Positions 21,575 to 31,679 of a stretch of DNA of 64,000 bases are shown here, one piece after another; the first letter of the stretch is position 1; every line of letters begins with the position of its first letter. The notes beneath the pieces were generated by a model. It saw only the letters and a program-made list of their open reading frames with translations, did no database searches and had not been told where the DNA came from. Origin of the DNA: Galerina marginata (lineage: Eukaryota; Basidiomycota; Agaricomycetes; Agaricales; Galerinaceae); contig JAECYW010000024.1 of NCBI GenBank assembly GCA_023014335.1, positions 1,132,487 through 1,196,486 of the forward strand. The letters are read 5' to 3'. A program made the position numbers and the translations under genes.

Positions 21575-22705
21575 CTAGTTATCGTCTAGAAATTCCATTT
21601 GCCCCTTTTCAGCGACAGCCAATGGAATAGAGACGGGTTCATCTTTTCCACGCAGCCATCGAAAGCAAGTGTCGCGCCTGGGATACATATATCCAGTGAC
21701 GTCGACATGTTGAAGAGTTGGGCAATTCGAGAAGAGCTCAGTGATGCGGTCTGCCTGGTTAATGGCGCTCATGTCCTTGAAATGTGTCACTAAAACTAAT
21801 AGAGCACAAAGGTTGGGTACAGTTGGTACGAAGATCCAGTCCTGTGTTAAAAAGAGATAAGAGCTTAACGGGTACGCGTCGGAAAATTGGTGATGCGAAC
21901 CTCGGGTAGCATGGATTGGACTTCTAAGAACCGGAGAGAGTGTAGGAAGGCGCTAGGTGGGTTGAGTGCGCCTTTGAACATGGAGTGTGTAGGATACGCG
22001 GGGTCTGCTATCTTGTAAGATAGGGAACGGAGGTTGTTCAATTCCTCTGAGATGTCGCTGAGCAATGTCGGGGGGACGCTGACCCACTCTCTGAACTGAT
22101 AATTCCACACGAAACGCACCACCCGGCGACCTGGAAGGAAGGTTTTTGCAGTATATATGTTCCCGCTGAGCACCTTCAGATTTGGACAAGCGAGCGGGGA
22201 AAGGGGCCGGGATCCAACAGGGCGAAAGCGGGCGATGCTGAGAGAAAATAGGTCTGATTGCCTTATAAGAAATTTTTCGATGACTTTTGTGCCGCCGTAG
22301 AAACCTATGTGCAGAGATTCGAGGAGAAAGAGACAGTCGGGAGAGAGATATTGATAAAAAAGTAGGTGGAAGGGTAGTCCTCAAAGTTTTGAGGTTAACG
22401 ATGTGTTGGAGCCATCCTTGGAGCAGCTCGAATGCGTTAGATAAGGATGACGGTGACTTGAGTAGACCGGAAGAGGACTTTACAAAGCTTGCGAGATGGG
22501 GCTTGTTCAGCATGGTTTCGGCAAAACGGAAGAATTGGCTGTCAGCGCTGTGCCACTTTGAAATAGTGACGTTGGAATAGAGCAGTGGAGTGGCAAGTGC
22601 ATACAGGCCATGGCAGGTGAGAGAGACTGCACAGAGATCTTTTTCGTCGTGTATGTTATCGAGAACGACTTGGACTAGTTCGAACGGCAGTGTTGGTAGG
22701 GGGAT
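21575..22705 (-). pseudogene. Array F-box copy F, start codon lost and frameshifted
   Basis: Full-length relic of a family member. At 22705-22703 the codon aligned with the initiator of the paralogues is ATC instead of ATG (IPLPTLPFELVQVVLDNI follows), with an in-frame stop five codons upstream and no alternative start before the F-box. The frame is good through ATPLLYSNVTISK and GWLQHIVNLKTLRTTLP, then shifts at a T-run around 22355-22365. The expected text resumes in another frame (LESLHIGFYGGTKVIEKF, LKVLSGNIYTAKTFLPGRR). Exon 1 ends at 21901 (donor GTTCGC). Exon 2 (21841-21575) is undamaged: DWIFVPTVPNLCALLVLV, CFRWLRGKDEPVSIPLAVAE, GQMEFLDDN. Damage limited to two sites suggests recent inactivation. 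Confidence 0.8.
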
Positions 22706-23086
22706 GCTGGTAGAACGTGGTCAAGTTTATGGACTTGCCAATCAGGATCATAGCCCATCGGATCCGGAACCGGAACCGAGTGTGTACCTCCCCGCAATCA
22801 TTTATATCCTCAAATTATAAAAATGGGGTTAATAACCCCTTAGAAAACAACACTGGCTGAAAGAAGCGGTGAATTCGTGCACTGAATACACTTTGAGGAC
22901 GAGGTCAGAAATTGTTGATCAATAGTATTGACGAGCAAACAGTAGGCTTCTAAGTGGGACGAAACCAATCACGAGTGCCAACACCTTAAAATCGAGTTCA
23001 AGCAGGGAGACGGGAACAGCTGGTATCTCGACAGAATGAAGAAAAAATGAAGGTATAGCGCAAGCGGCCATGACACTGAAACGGCG
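22706..23086. other. Intergenic spacer of the F-box array
   Basis: Spacer between copies F and G. The part next to 23086 resembles the 3' flanks of copies I and J (ATCTCGACA-AATGAA-, then the segment ending in CAAACGTCC), so the duplicated unit includes 3' flanking DNA. Confidence 0.5.
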
Positions 23087-24264
23087 TCAAACGTCCTCCA
23101 AGATATCGTCCAAAAATTCCGTCCGTCCTTTTTCGGCGACTTCCAAAGGGATGGTGAAAGGTATTTGTATATCGCGCAGCCATCGATAACAAGTTTGATT
23201 TTCTGCCATATAGATGGGGTTATGAAGGTCTATGCGTTGGAGAGTGGGGGATTCCGAAAAGAGCTCTGGGATACGCGCTTGGTGCTGTATCAGGCTCGCA
23301 TTGCGTAAAGTTACGTGGGGTGCCTCGAGGACGAAGACCACGCGCAGGTTTGGGAGCGTCGGTATGGTTGCCCAGTCCTAAATGGAGAAGATATGAGTTA
23401 GGGTTTGAACTCGGGGAAGGAAGAGCAGAGAGCTGGGATGCGAACCTCGGGCAGAATTGCTTCGATTTCCAAGAACCGGAGGGAGCGCAGGTAGGCAGCA
23501 GCTGGACTGATCACTGTAAATATGGACTCGGGGAATAGCTTGACCTCCACTTTGTACGACAAAGAACGCAGGTAGTTCAATTCTTCTGAGATCTCGCTGA
23601 ACGAGTTGGCTGGGAGATGGATAGGCCTTCCAGTCTCCCAGTTCCAGTCGTACTCCCACTCAAATCGAACAATTTTGCGACCAGGTAAGATACTCTTAGC
23701 CGCAAATGAGTTTCCTGCAAGGACCTTCAGATTGGGGCAGGCGAGGGGAGACAGGGGCCGCATCACAGTGGTTGGGAAGTAGTTGAATGTAAGGGAAGTG
23801 AGATCTGGTTGATCTTCGAGGAAAGGTTCAATGTCGAGTTCATTGCCTTCGAAGACGGCTACTCGCAGGGATTCCAGACGGAAAGGACACTTGGGAAAGG
23901 GGTTTTTAATGAGATTATGTGTAACAAAGAGGCACATAGATTTGACATTGACGACGTTCTGTAGCCAGCCCTTCAGTGGCTCGAACCTGACAGAGGACGA
24001 TTTCGGGTAGAGATCGCCGGCGTAAGATTTCAGAAGGCTCGCGAGATGAGGGTTGCTTAGCATCGTTTCGACAAAGTTAAAGAAATTGTTGTCCACAGAG
24101 AGGGGGTTCAAGAAGGCTGCGTCAGAGTAGATCAACGGAGTGGCGATGTTGTATAGATTGTGGCAGGCCAGAGAAACCGCACACAGAGCTTTCTTGTTGC
24201 GTTCCTTCGCTAGGTTATCAAGAACGCGCTGAATGAGTTCTGGCGGCAATTCCGGTTGGGGCAT
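23087..24264 (-). CDS. Array F-box copy G, intact
   Basis: Exon 1 is 24264-23446 and exon 2 is 23377-23087, giving 369 residues, with donor GTTCGC and acceptor ATTTAG. The F-box is MPQPELPPELIQRVLDNLAK followed by VSLACHNLYNIATPLIYS. Blocks are FVETMLSNPHLASLLKSYAG, RFEPLKGWLQNVVNVKSM, FPKCPFRLESLRVAVFEG, LKVLAGNSFAAKSILPGRK, IVRFEWEYDWNWETG, EISEELNYLRSLSYK and LRFLEIEAILPE. Exon 2 is DWATIPTLPNLRVVFVLEAP, ELFSESPTLQRIDLHNP, CYRWLRDIQIPFTIPLEVAE and GRTEFLDDILEDV. With I and J it forms the MPQPELPPE subgroup, which has a longer exon 1 than copies A-F. Confidence 0.85.
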
Positions 24265-24433
24265 GGGGAATCTATGCTAGTTTGGTGTAACGGGATTGAG
24301 ATGAGATGAAAAAGAGAGGCTCAATCTGTTTGTTTGGCATGCTTGATTACATAACCCAGATCAAGCTTTGCTTTTCGGCTTGTGTTCGGCACAACGCTCA
24401 GGAGGGGTTTCTCAAGCTGCTGCCGGTTCCTAG

Positions 24434-25253
24434 TTACTCTAGAAATTCCATTCGCCCCTTTTTGGCGACGCCAATGAGATAGAAATGGGTTCGTCTTTTC
24501 CGCGCAGCCACCGAAGGCAAGTGTCAGTCCCGCGATACATAAGTCCAGCGGCGTCGACGTGTTGGACAGTTGAGCAATTTGAGAAGAGCTCAATGCCTTG
24601 GCTCAATGATACGGGCTCAGGCTGTCTGGTTGACGATGCTCATGTCCTTGTAGTGTGTCTCTAAAGCAAAGAGAGCACGAAGGCTGGGTAGCTTGGATAT
24701 GGAAACCCAGTCATGTATGAAAAAAGAGATAAGAGGTTAACGAGAAGGAAAACCGCTGATGCGAACCTCAGGTAGCATCAATTGGACCCCTCAGAACCGG
24801 AGAGAGCGTAGGAAGGCGCGGCTAGGTGGCTTAAATGCGACCATGAACTTGGAATGTGTAGGAGACATGGTGTCCGCTATCTTGTAGGATAAGGCACGGA
24901 GGTTGTTCAACTCCACTGAGATGTCGCTGAGCAATGTCGCGGGGAAGGTGACCGACTGACTCTCCATATCGAAACGCGCCACTCGGCGACCAGGGAGATA
25001 GGTTTTAGCGGTGTATATGTTCCCGCTGAGCACCTTCAGATTTGGACAAGCGAGTGGGGAAGGGGGTCGCGACTCAACAGGGTGAAAGCGATGCTGAGGG
25101 AAAATAGGTCTGACTGCCTTAGAAGAAAACTTTCGATGGCTTCTGTGCCGGCGTAGAAACCTACATGCAGAGATTCGAGGTAAAATGGATATTTGGATGA
25201 GAGATATTGATGTGGAATGGTGGTTCTCAAAGTTTTGAGGTTGGTCGGGGCAT
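24434..25253 (-). pseudogene. Array F-box copy H, F-box deleted and multiply broken
   Basis: Relic closest to copy F. At about 25245 the first codons (ATGCCC at 25253) join directly to the block LKTLRTTIP, so the F-box and the following ~110 residues are missing, and the resulting frame stops after a few codons. Other lesions: a shift in the LFSLSIA block near 25090; a stop after LRSLRF near 24790; loss of the acceptor AG at the intron end (CATGACTGGG where paralogues have CAG-GACTGGG, near 24710); and an extra segment with a stop in exon 2 near 24600-24640. Intact-looking parts are LSGNIYTAKTYLPGRR, ISVELNNLRALSYK and the exon 2 start WVSISKLPSLRALFALE. No product is expected. Confidence 0.8.
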
Positions 25254-25883
25254 GCTGGTGGGACGTGGTCAAGTTACAGCCCATCAGAGCCCATCCAGCC
25301 CAAATCTAGCCTCTCACGACAACCGAGTGTATACCTACTGCGATCATTTACTTATTCATCGCTGCTCCAAGATAGTATCTATAAAAATATCTCTTTTTCA
25401 GACGTTGACAGAGTCTTTCTCATCATAATTACCGCGTACCTGGTGCAGTTCGTCGTCTATTGCCGTAGCTGATCGAATGTTGATTGAAAAGTCTTACTCT
25501 CTTCGAAAGAGAATTTCGACGAAGGAAGAAAGGAAATGAGTTCCGTCATTCAAAGGTAGTCTTTATAGTAATCTCTTCAGTGTGTTTAGGAAATTTGTGC
25601 ACCATTTTTCACGAGGCTTATAGGAAATCAACTGAAAAATACACGTATGGAAGTCAATGTTGAAGATAGTTGGGCATTGCGATTCTAAGGAAGAGCACAA
25701 AAATCGCAGTCCGTTGATCGAGCATGTTCACGAGTATGTTTCTGAGTAGGACAAATGGTATGTGGGTAATCGACGGCGAGGCTAAACAGACGTAAGATCG
25801 AATCCAAGAAGGGAGAGAATATCTCGACATAATGAAGGGAAGGAAGAAGAGTGTTCATATTCGTCCATGGTATTGAAACGACA
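25254..25883. other. Intergenic stretch, partly shared with another spacer
   Basis: Upstream flank of relic H and downstream flank of copy I. The segment near 25437-25490 (TGCAGTTCGTCGTCTATT, AGCTGATC) resembles 27210-27260, and that near 25825-25883 resembles 27820-27889, so spacer DNA was duplicated with the genes. No coding frame was seen. Confidence 0.5.
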
Positions 25884-27061
25884 TCAAACGTCCCCGAGGT
25901 TATCATCTGGAAATTCAGTCCTTCCTTTTTTGGCGACTGCCAAAGGGATAGTAAGAGGTCCTTTTACACCGCGCAGCCATCGAACGCAGCTTAGATTTCC
26001 CATAGAGAGCGGGTTATGAAGGTCGACGCGCTGGAGAGTGGGACACTTTGTGAAGAGCCCTGGAATAAGTGCATGGTGTTTTATCAAGCTCGCATTGTCC
26101 CGAGCCACGCTAGGTGACTCTAGGACGAAGAGGACACGCAAGTTTGGGAGGGTCGGTACGGCCGCCCAGTCCTACAGATGGGTTAGAGTTAGAAGAAAGC
26201 GAGAGATCGAGGTCGGATGCGAACCTCGGGCAGCATAGCTTCGATTTCCAAGAATCGGAGGGAGCGCAGGTAGGCGTTAGCCGGATTGATCACCTTGAAC
26301 ATGGAGTGCGGGAACAGCTTGACTTCCGCCATACTGTACGACAAAGAACGGAGGTTGTTTAGTTCTTCTTTAATGTCGCTGAACGAGTTGGCCGAAATAT
26401 GGATCGGATGTTTTCTTTCCCAGTCCCATTCGTACTCCCACTCAAATCGCACAACTTTGCGACCAGGTAAGATACACTTGGCGGCGAACGAGTTTCCAGT
26501 GAGCACCTTCAGGTTCGGGCATGCGATCGGGGACAGGGGCCGCATCACAGCGGTTTGGAAGTGGTAGAAACTGAGGGAAGAGAGATCTGGTTGATCTTCG
26601 AGGAACGGTTCAATGTCGAGTGCATTGCCTTGGAAGAGGGCTACATCCAGGGATTCGAGACGGAACGGACACTTGGGAAAGGGGATTTCAGCTAGATCGT
26701 GTGCAACGTTGAGGTGCATGGTTTTGACGTTGACAATATTCTGTAGCCAGCCCTTGAGGGGCTCAAACCTGAGAGAGGATTCAGAGGACGAATCTGGGTA
26801 GAGCGTGCCGTGATAATATTTCAGAAGGCTCGCGAGGTAAGGGCTATTTAGCATCGTTTGGACGAAGCTGAAGAATTTGTCGTCAACGGAGTCGTAATTT
26901 AGGAGGGTGACTTCGGAATAGATCAACGGAGTGACTAGGATGTACAGATTGCGGCAGGCAAGAGAAACCGCGCACAGAGCTTTCATGTCGAGCTTGTTTT
27001 CTGGTCTAAGGTTATCGAGGATGATCTGAATAATTTCGGGCGGCAGTTCTGGTTGAGGCAT
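25884..27061 (-). CDS. Array F-box copy I, intact
   Basis: Exon 1 is 27061-26225 and exon 2 is 26171-25884, giving 374 residues, with donor GTTCGC and acceptor CTGTAG. The F-box is MPQPELPPEIIQIILDNLRP followed by VSLACRNLYILVTPLIYS. Blocks are FVQTMLNSPYLASLLKYYHG, RFEPLKGWLQNIVNVKTM, FPKCPFRLESLDVALFQG, LKVLTGNSFAAKCILPGRK, VVRFEWEYEWDWERKHP, DIKEELNNLRSLSYS and LRFLEIEAMLPE. Exon 2 is DWAAVPTLPNLRVLFVLESP, LFTKCPTLQRVDLHNP, CVRWLRGVKGPLTIPLAVAK and GRTEFPDDNLGDV. About 85% identical to copy J by eye, the closest pair in the array. Confidence 0.87.
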
Positions 27062-27429
27062 TGAGAATCTATGCTAGTTCAGTGCACGGGAATTCGATGA
27101 GATGAGAGGGAGCAGTGAGTGAAAGGCGCAATCTCAGCCAATCTGTTTGTTTTGGCATGTTGATTAACCCAAGTCAGGTTCCTTGGTGTCCAGCGTGAGT
27201 TATAGTTAGTGCATACATGGCCCAGTTTGTCGTCTATTTCTGAAGCTGATCAGTATTAATTTAATCACTACCTCCGCAGCATTTACAGAAGTCGTGCGCC
27301 ATCTAAACCGTGCAAAAGGCGGGAGCACTATGCACTGGGACGGACTTATCCACCAAGATCAACAAATTTGAAAGTTAGGTCAGGTGCAATCCAACAAAGT
27401 CTGAGGATGACAGGAGGCTGGTCCCTTCG
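27062..27429. other. Intergenic spacer upstream of copy I
   Basis: No gene. It includes sequence resembling the spacer near 25440. Confidence 0.4.
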
Positions 27430-27785
27430 CTCATAATGGCGTCGGGGATACGTTGAGCATCGGCAGGTCGGGTATTTTGAGGAGAGCTCGATGATGCAGG
27501 CTGGTCGAGCAAGCTCACTACTCAGAAGAAAATTTAATTAGATAATGGCGAAGTGCGAGACAGCGAGTCGCGGAGTTTGAGGTTGACGATGCGAGATGGA
27601 AGCTCAGAGGCGTTTCGAGAGTCTGTGTGGTAACTGGAATGAGCATAAACGCGCGGAAATTAGTGCCGAGATACTCGAGAATAGCGACTCTGATGACAAG
27701 CGAGGAAACCGAGTGGTGTTTATTAAGCATGTTAGCAAGCAAGCAGAATGCTTTCAAGTGGGACAAAGGATACGTAAACCATCAC
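27430..27785 (-). pseudogene. Decayed F-box array remnant R2
   Basis: Scattered family fragments on the minus strand. Near 27770-27700, LANMLNKHHSVSSLV resembles the TMLN-xxLASLV block. At about 27600-27565, IVNLK resembles GWLQNIVNLK. At 27525-27450, an RPACIIELSSKYPTC-like segment resembles exon 2 (QPARIIELFSKCPTL). Large parts between these are gone and stops are frequent. It sits in the spacer between copies I and J, 3' of J. Confidence 0.45.
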
Positions 27786-27889
27786 CTAGCCTTAACAGAC
27801 AGAAGACCGAATTCAGAAGTGAGAATATCTCGACATAATGAAGGGAAGGAAGGAGTGGGTTCATAATCGTCCTTGGTATTGACACGGTA

Positions 27890-29074
27890 TCAAACGTCCT
27901 CGAGGTTATCGTCCAGAAATTCGGTCCGTCCTTTTTCAGCGACGTCCAAAGGGATGATTTCAGGTCCCTTGGCACCGCGCAGCCATCGACGGCAGCTTCG
28001 ATTTCGCATAAAGACCGGGTTATAAAGGTCGATGCGTCGGAGGATAGGGCATTTTTTGAAGAGCTCTGGGATAAGTGCTTGGTTCTGTAATAAGCTCGCA
28101 TTTCCCAAACCCACGTTGGGTGACTCTAGGACGAAGAGGACACGCAGGTTTGGGAGGGTCGGTATAGCCGCCCAGTCCTACAGATGGGTTAGAGTTAAAA
28201 ATTGGGGAAGAAAACGCGAGAGAGAGCGGACGCGAACCTCGGGAAGCAAAGCTTCAATCTCCAAGAATCGGAGGGAACGCAGGTAAGCGTTAGCCGGATT
28301 GATCACCTTGAACATGGACTGGGGGAACAACTTAACGTCCGCCACAATGTAAGACAAAGAACGGAGGTTGTTTAGTTCTTCTTTAATGTCGCCGAACGAG
28401 TTGGCCGAGAGATGGATCGGATGTCTTCTGTCCCAGTCCCATTCGTACTGCCACTCAAATCGCACAACTTTGCGACCGGGCAAGATGTACTTGGCGGCGA
28501 ACGAGTTTCCAGTGAGCACCTTCAGGTTGGGGCATGCGAGTGGGGACAGGGGTTGCATTGCAATAGTTTCGAAGCGGTAGAATTTGAGGGAAGAAATACT
28601 TGGTTGATCTTCGAGGAAGGGTTCAATATCCAGTTCACGGCCTTCGAAAAAGGCTACTTCCAGAGATTCGAGACGGAACGGACACTTGGGAAAGGGGATT
28701 TCAGCCAGATCGTGCGCAACATTGAGGTGCATGGTTTTGACGTTGACAATATTCTGTAGCCAGCCCTTGAGTGGCTCAAACCTGAGAGAGGATTCGGAGG
28801 ACGAATCTGGGTAGAGCGTGCCGGTGTAAGATTTCAGAAGGCTCGCAAGATATGGATTGTTTAACATCGTTTCGACAAAGCTGAAGAATTTGTCGTCAAC
28901 GGAGTCGAAATTTAAGAGGGTGACTTCAGAATAGATTAATGGAGTGGCGAGGTTGTGTAGATTGCGGCTTGCAAGAGAAACCGCGCACAGAGTTTCTATG
29001 TCAAGCTCGTTTGCTTGGCCAAGGTTATCGAGGATGATTTGGATAATTTCGGGCGGCAGTTCCGGTTGAGGCAT
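27890..29074 (-). CDS. Array F-box copy J, intact
   Basis: Exon 1 is 29074-28238 and exon 2 is 28177-27890, giving 374 residues, with donor GTTCGC and a CTGTAG acceptor in the same context as copy I. The F-box is MPQPELPPEIIQIILDNLGQ followed by VSLASRNLHNLATPLIYS. Blocks are FVETMLNNPYLASLLKSYTG, RFEPLKGWLQNIVNVKTM, FPKCPFRLESLEVAFFEG, LKVLTGNSFAAKYILPGRK, VVRFEWQYEWDWDRRHP and LRFLEIEALLPE. Exon 2 is DWAAIPTLPNLRVLFVLESP, LFKKCPILRRIDLYNP, CRRWLRGAKGPEIIPLDVAE and GRTEFLDDNLEDV. It is the last copy of the array on this side. Differences from copy I cluster in the first 50 residues, in short surface-like segments and in exon 2, while the scaffold blocks are nearly identical. Confidence 0.87.
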
Positions 29075-29461
29075 CGAGAATCTATGCTAGTTTCAATGTA
29101 TGGAGTGACGGGAAAGATGAAAGCGAAGGCGTAGGTGATTGTTTTGGCATATTTGATAAGACTTTCAGACCTTTCGGCTTGAGTTCGGCACAACGTTCAC
29201 TACAAGTAACTCCCCTCCTTGGCCCAATCCCATCACTGGAATCGCAACTCGAGGTATCAACTACATTTTACTCTTATATTGCAATTCTATTTACTCTCCT
29301 TTCATTTTTCCTCAGGTATTTGTGCCAGGAAGATTTATTAGGTTTATAAATAGCGCCAAATCCGGCATCAGCGGCCCTTCCAAGTTTCAACTTTCCACCA
29401 CCATGGCTCGTCGAGTTCCCAGCTTACGTTCCACTTCAATTCCTTAGATTTCCTACATAAA
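29075..29461. other. Divergent promoter region
   Basis: Lies between F-box copy J (minus) and the 29462 gene (plus). A TTTATAAAT element sits near 29342, about 120 bp before the plus-strand ATG. Confidence 0.4.
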
Positions 29462-31408
29462 ATGGCGTATTCTTCACCCTTATCAAGCACGAAAAGCAAG
29501 AACAAGCCGCCTTTCGTGCCTTCGCCGCGCTGGCTTTCAGAATCACCTGCATACGTGCCCGCCTTTGCAGAGGTTGACTCCTCCGGCCGTCCTTTATCTG
29601 GTCATTCATCTCAACCAGCCTACTCTGCTGACCTTAGGTCGCCCATTCCACCTCCGCCAGCGAACCTCTACCCACCAGGCACGCCTGCAGCGTTCAACGT
29701 GGACCCAGGTGTTCCCTTTTTGGCAACCGAAGGTCCTTCAGATGCTGGTTCGGATAATGGTTCTGTCAGAGACGAACCCCAGGAGGAAAAGAGGTTTGTA
29801 GGTGGGCTGGTAACGGGCATCAAGAAAGTCGTGCGGAACTCGCTGCGGGCTGCATCGAGGAGCCAATACCAGCAGCAACAGCAGTACCGGCCGCAGCAGC
29901 ATCCTGGGTGGAATCAGAGCATCTACGCTCAACCACCCGAAGTTCGGGACTCAGGATACGCCGCATCCTCCTCTCAACTTGCATCAGCTCCCCTTGGACC
30001 GGCTCCTGGCGTTCTATCGCCTATTCAAGATGTCCAATCTCCCCCACAATCTTCGCACCGGGTGGAGACCATTTATTCCTCACCACGCCCTCCCTCAGAG
30101 ACGCTTATTGGCCATGCAGAACCCAAGTTCGGCAGACAACGTACGCCCTCCGTGGCTCCGCAGGAAATTATCCCTCCAGAATCGATCTTGAGCCCCGTGT
30201 CAGCCTCCCTCGAACCTGGCTCCGACTACGGCGCAATGAATGCCACGCCTCCACCTAGCGAAGCCTCGCTGCGCACTTATTTTAAACGCGTGAAGAAGAT
30301 CGCAAAAGATGTGCATGACCTCCCGTGGGTCGCAAAAGAGCGGGTAACGACGGATTACTACCCCGAGCGGACACGCCGCCGTGACGAACCGAAACACCCC
30401 GCTATCGCGTGGCGCAGTCATGCGTTTGCTCAGATGAACTATCGGGCGTCGTTTGGGGCAAGCACGCCTGTGGACGAAGAAAAGTACGAAGAGTCGGGGA
30501 GCAGTATCCTCCCTGTCAACGCTCCACACCAAAGATCACGTAGTGCCATGGACCTCAACGATGAATTTGACGCAAATCCTACGCCTGTGCCCCAAGGCAC
30601 GCCTCACGGGTCCGGTTATTTTCCGTTTACCCCCTCTCGCGATAACCTTCCGGCAGATCCGCCTCAAGCCCAACCACTATTTACCCTACCTCCATCCCAA
30701 CCTCAAATACAAACGCCAGCTCAACGATCGAACCAGCCTCCCTTGCCTACAGGCTCGATTCTCCTCCAAAGCAATCCCAATCCGCCCGACGCCCACCGCT
30801 TAATGTCTCCATCCCAGCCCTGGTCAGCCGCTGTCCGCAGCGCCCAACACACCCCCATATTCCCTGTCACGGGCCGGGAATCCTTCCAATACGACACGCC
30901 GAACATCAACACGCCTGATATCCCGTCTCCCAGGACACCGCCTGTACAAACTCCGAAACAGAGGGCGGCGTCGATATCAAATTCTTATTCACAGTCTCAT
31001 CCTCAAATTCCTGCTGATCTAAACCAATACGGTGATAGGTCGATCCGGTTGACGAGCCAACGGCCTGCGTATGATTATGATTATTATAATGATGATATCG
31101 ACAACTACACGCCAACTCCTGCGCCTGGACACACTCACCGCCGCCGTGCATCACAGTCACAATCCGGAGCCGTTCCCAGAACTCCCAGAACTCCAAGGAC
31201 ACCGGCCGCTCAGGCTTATACTCCTGCAGCCCATGGCCAAAACTTAGACGAGTGGGAAGCATTCCCGCAGGAGAGGCATGGGTACGTCCCGTCTCATCTC
31301 GCGGAGAACTATTATGGGATGCGCTATGGGCCAGGGGTCCACGCGCAGCGCCCGCCTTTCGCCCCGCCGCCGCTGTCGGGCCCGTCTTCTGTAGCCTCGG
31401 TGCGATAA
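29462..31408 (+). CDS. Long, mostly disordered conserved-type protein, single exon
   Basis: A 648-residue uninterrupted frame. I do not recognise the family. Most is Pro/Ser/Gln-rich and predicted disordered, including a Gln run around residue 140 and repeated RTPRTPRTP near residue 580. Two segments look ordered. One is KRFVGGLVTGIKKVVRNSLR around residues 110-130. The other, around residues 270-335, includes SLRTYFKRVKKIAKDVHDLP, WVAKERVTTDYYPERTRR and HPAIAWRSHAFAQMNYR. The basic amphipathic character of both suggests membrane- or partner-binding segments in a scaffold-like protein, which is inference. The start ATG is chosen as the first in the open frame, just after the leader region. 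Confidence 0.75.
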   Translation: MAYSSPLSSTKSKNKPPFVPSPRWLSESPAYVPAFAEVDSSGRPLSGHSSQPAYSADLRSPIPPPPANLYPPGTPAAFNVDPGVPFLATEGPSDAGSDNGSVRDEPQEEKRFVGGLVTGIKKVVRNSLRAASRSQYQQQQQYRPQQHPGWNQSIYAQPPEVRDSGYAASSSQLASAPLGPAPGVLSPIQDVQSPPQSSHRVETIYSSPRPPSETLIGHAEPKFGRQRTPSVAPQEIIPPESILSPVSASLEPGSDYGAMNATPPPSEASLRTYFKRVKKIAKDVHDLPWVAKERVTTDYYPERTRRRDEPKHPAIAWRSHAFAQMNYRASFGASTPVDEEKYEESGSSILPVNAPHQRSRSAMDLNDEFDANPTPVPQGTPHGSGYFPFTPSRDNLPADPPQAQPLFTLPPSQPQIQTPAQRSNQPPLPTGSILLQSNPNPPDAHRLMSPSQPWSAAVRSAQHTPIFPVTGRESFQYDTPNINTPDIPSPRTPPVQTPKQRAASISNSYSQSHPQIPADLNQYGDRSIRLTSQRPAYDYDYYNDDIDNYTPTPAPGHTHRRRASQSQSGAVPRTPRTPRTPAAQAYTPAAHGQNLDEWEAFPQERHGYVPSHLAENYYGMRYGPGVHAQRPPFAPPPLSGPSSVASVR

Positions 31409-31679
31409 CTTAGACTTTTGGTACTTAGAATGGAGTCGATTTCAATCTTGATTTCTTGCCTGCTTTGAGGGGGTTTCGCAGGCTGTAACTCTCTCGATGC
31501 CTAATGTTATCTGACTGATAATATTCTTTTTCTTGGGCCTTTTTGTTTGTATGTAATATCGTAGCAAGGATGGCTGTATATCTGTAGCGGTAATTATAAA
31601 GTATGTACATGCGAATTATAATTAAAAATCTTGATTCGAGTAAGTAAACTAGTGTCGTCCATTATGTACTATTAAATCC

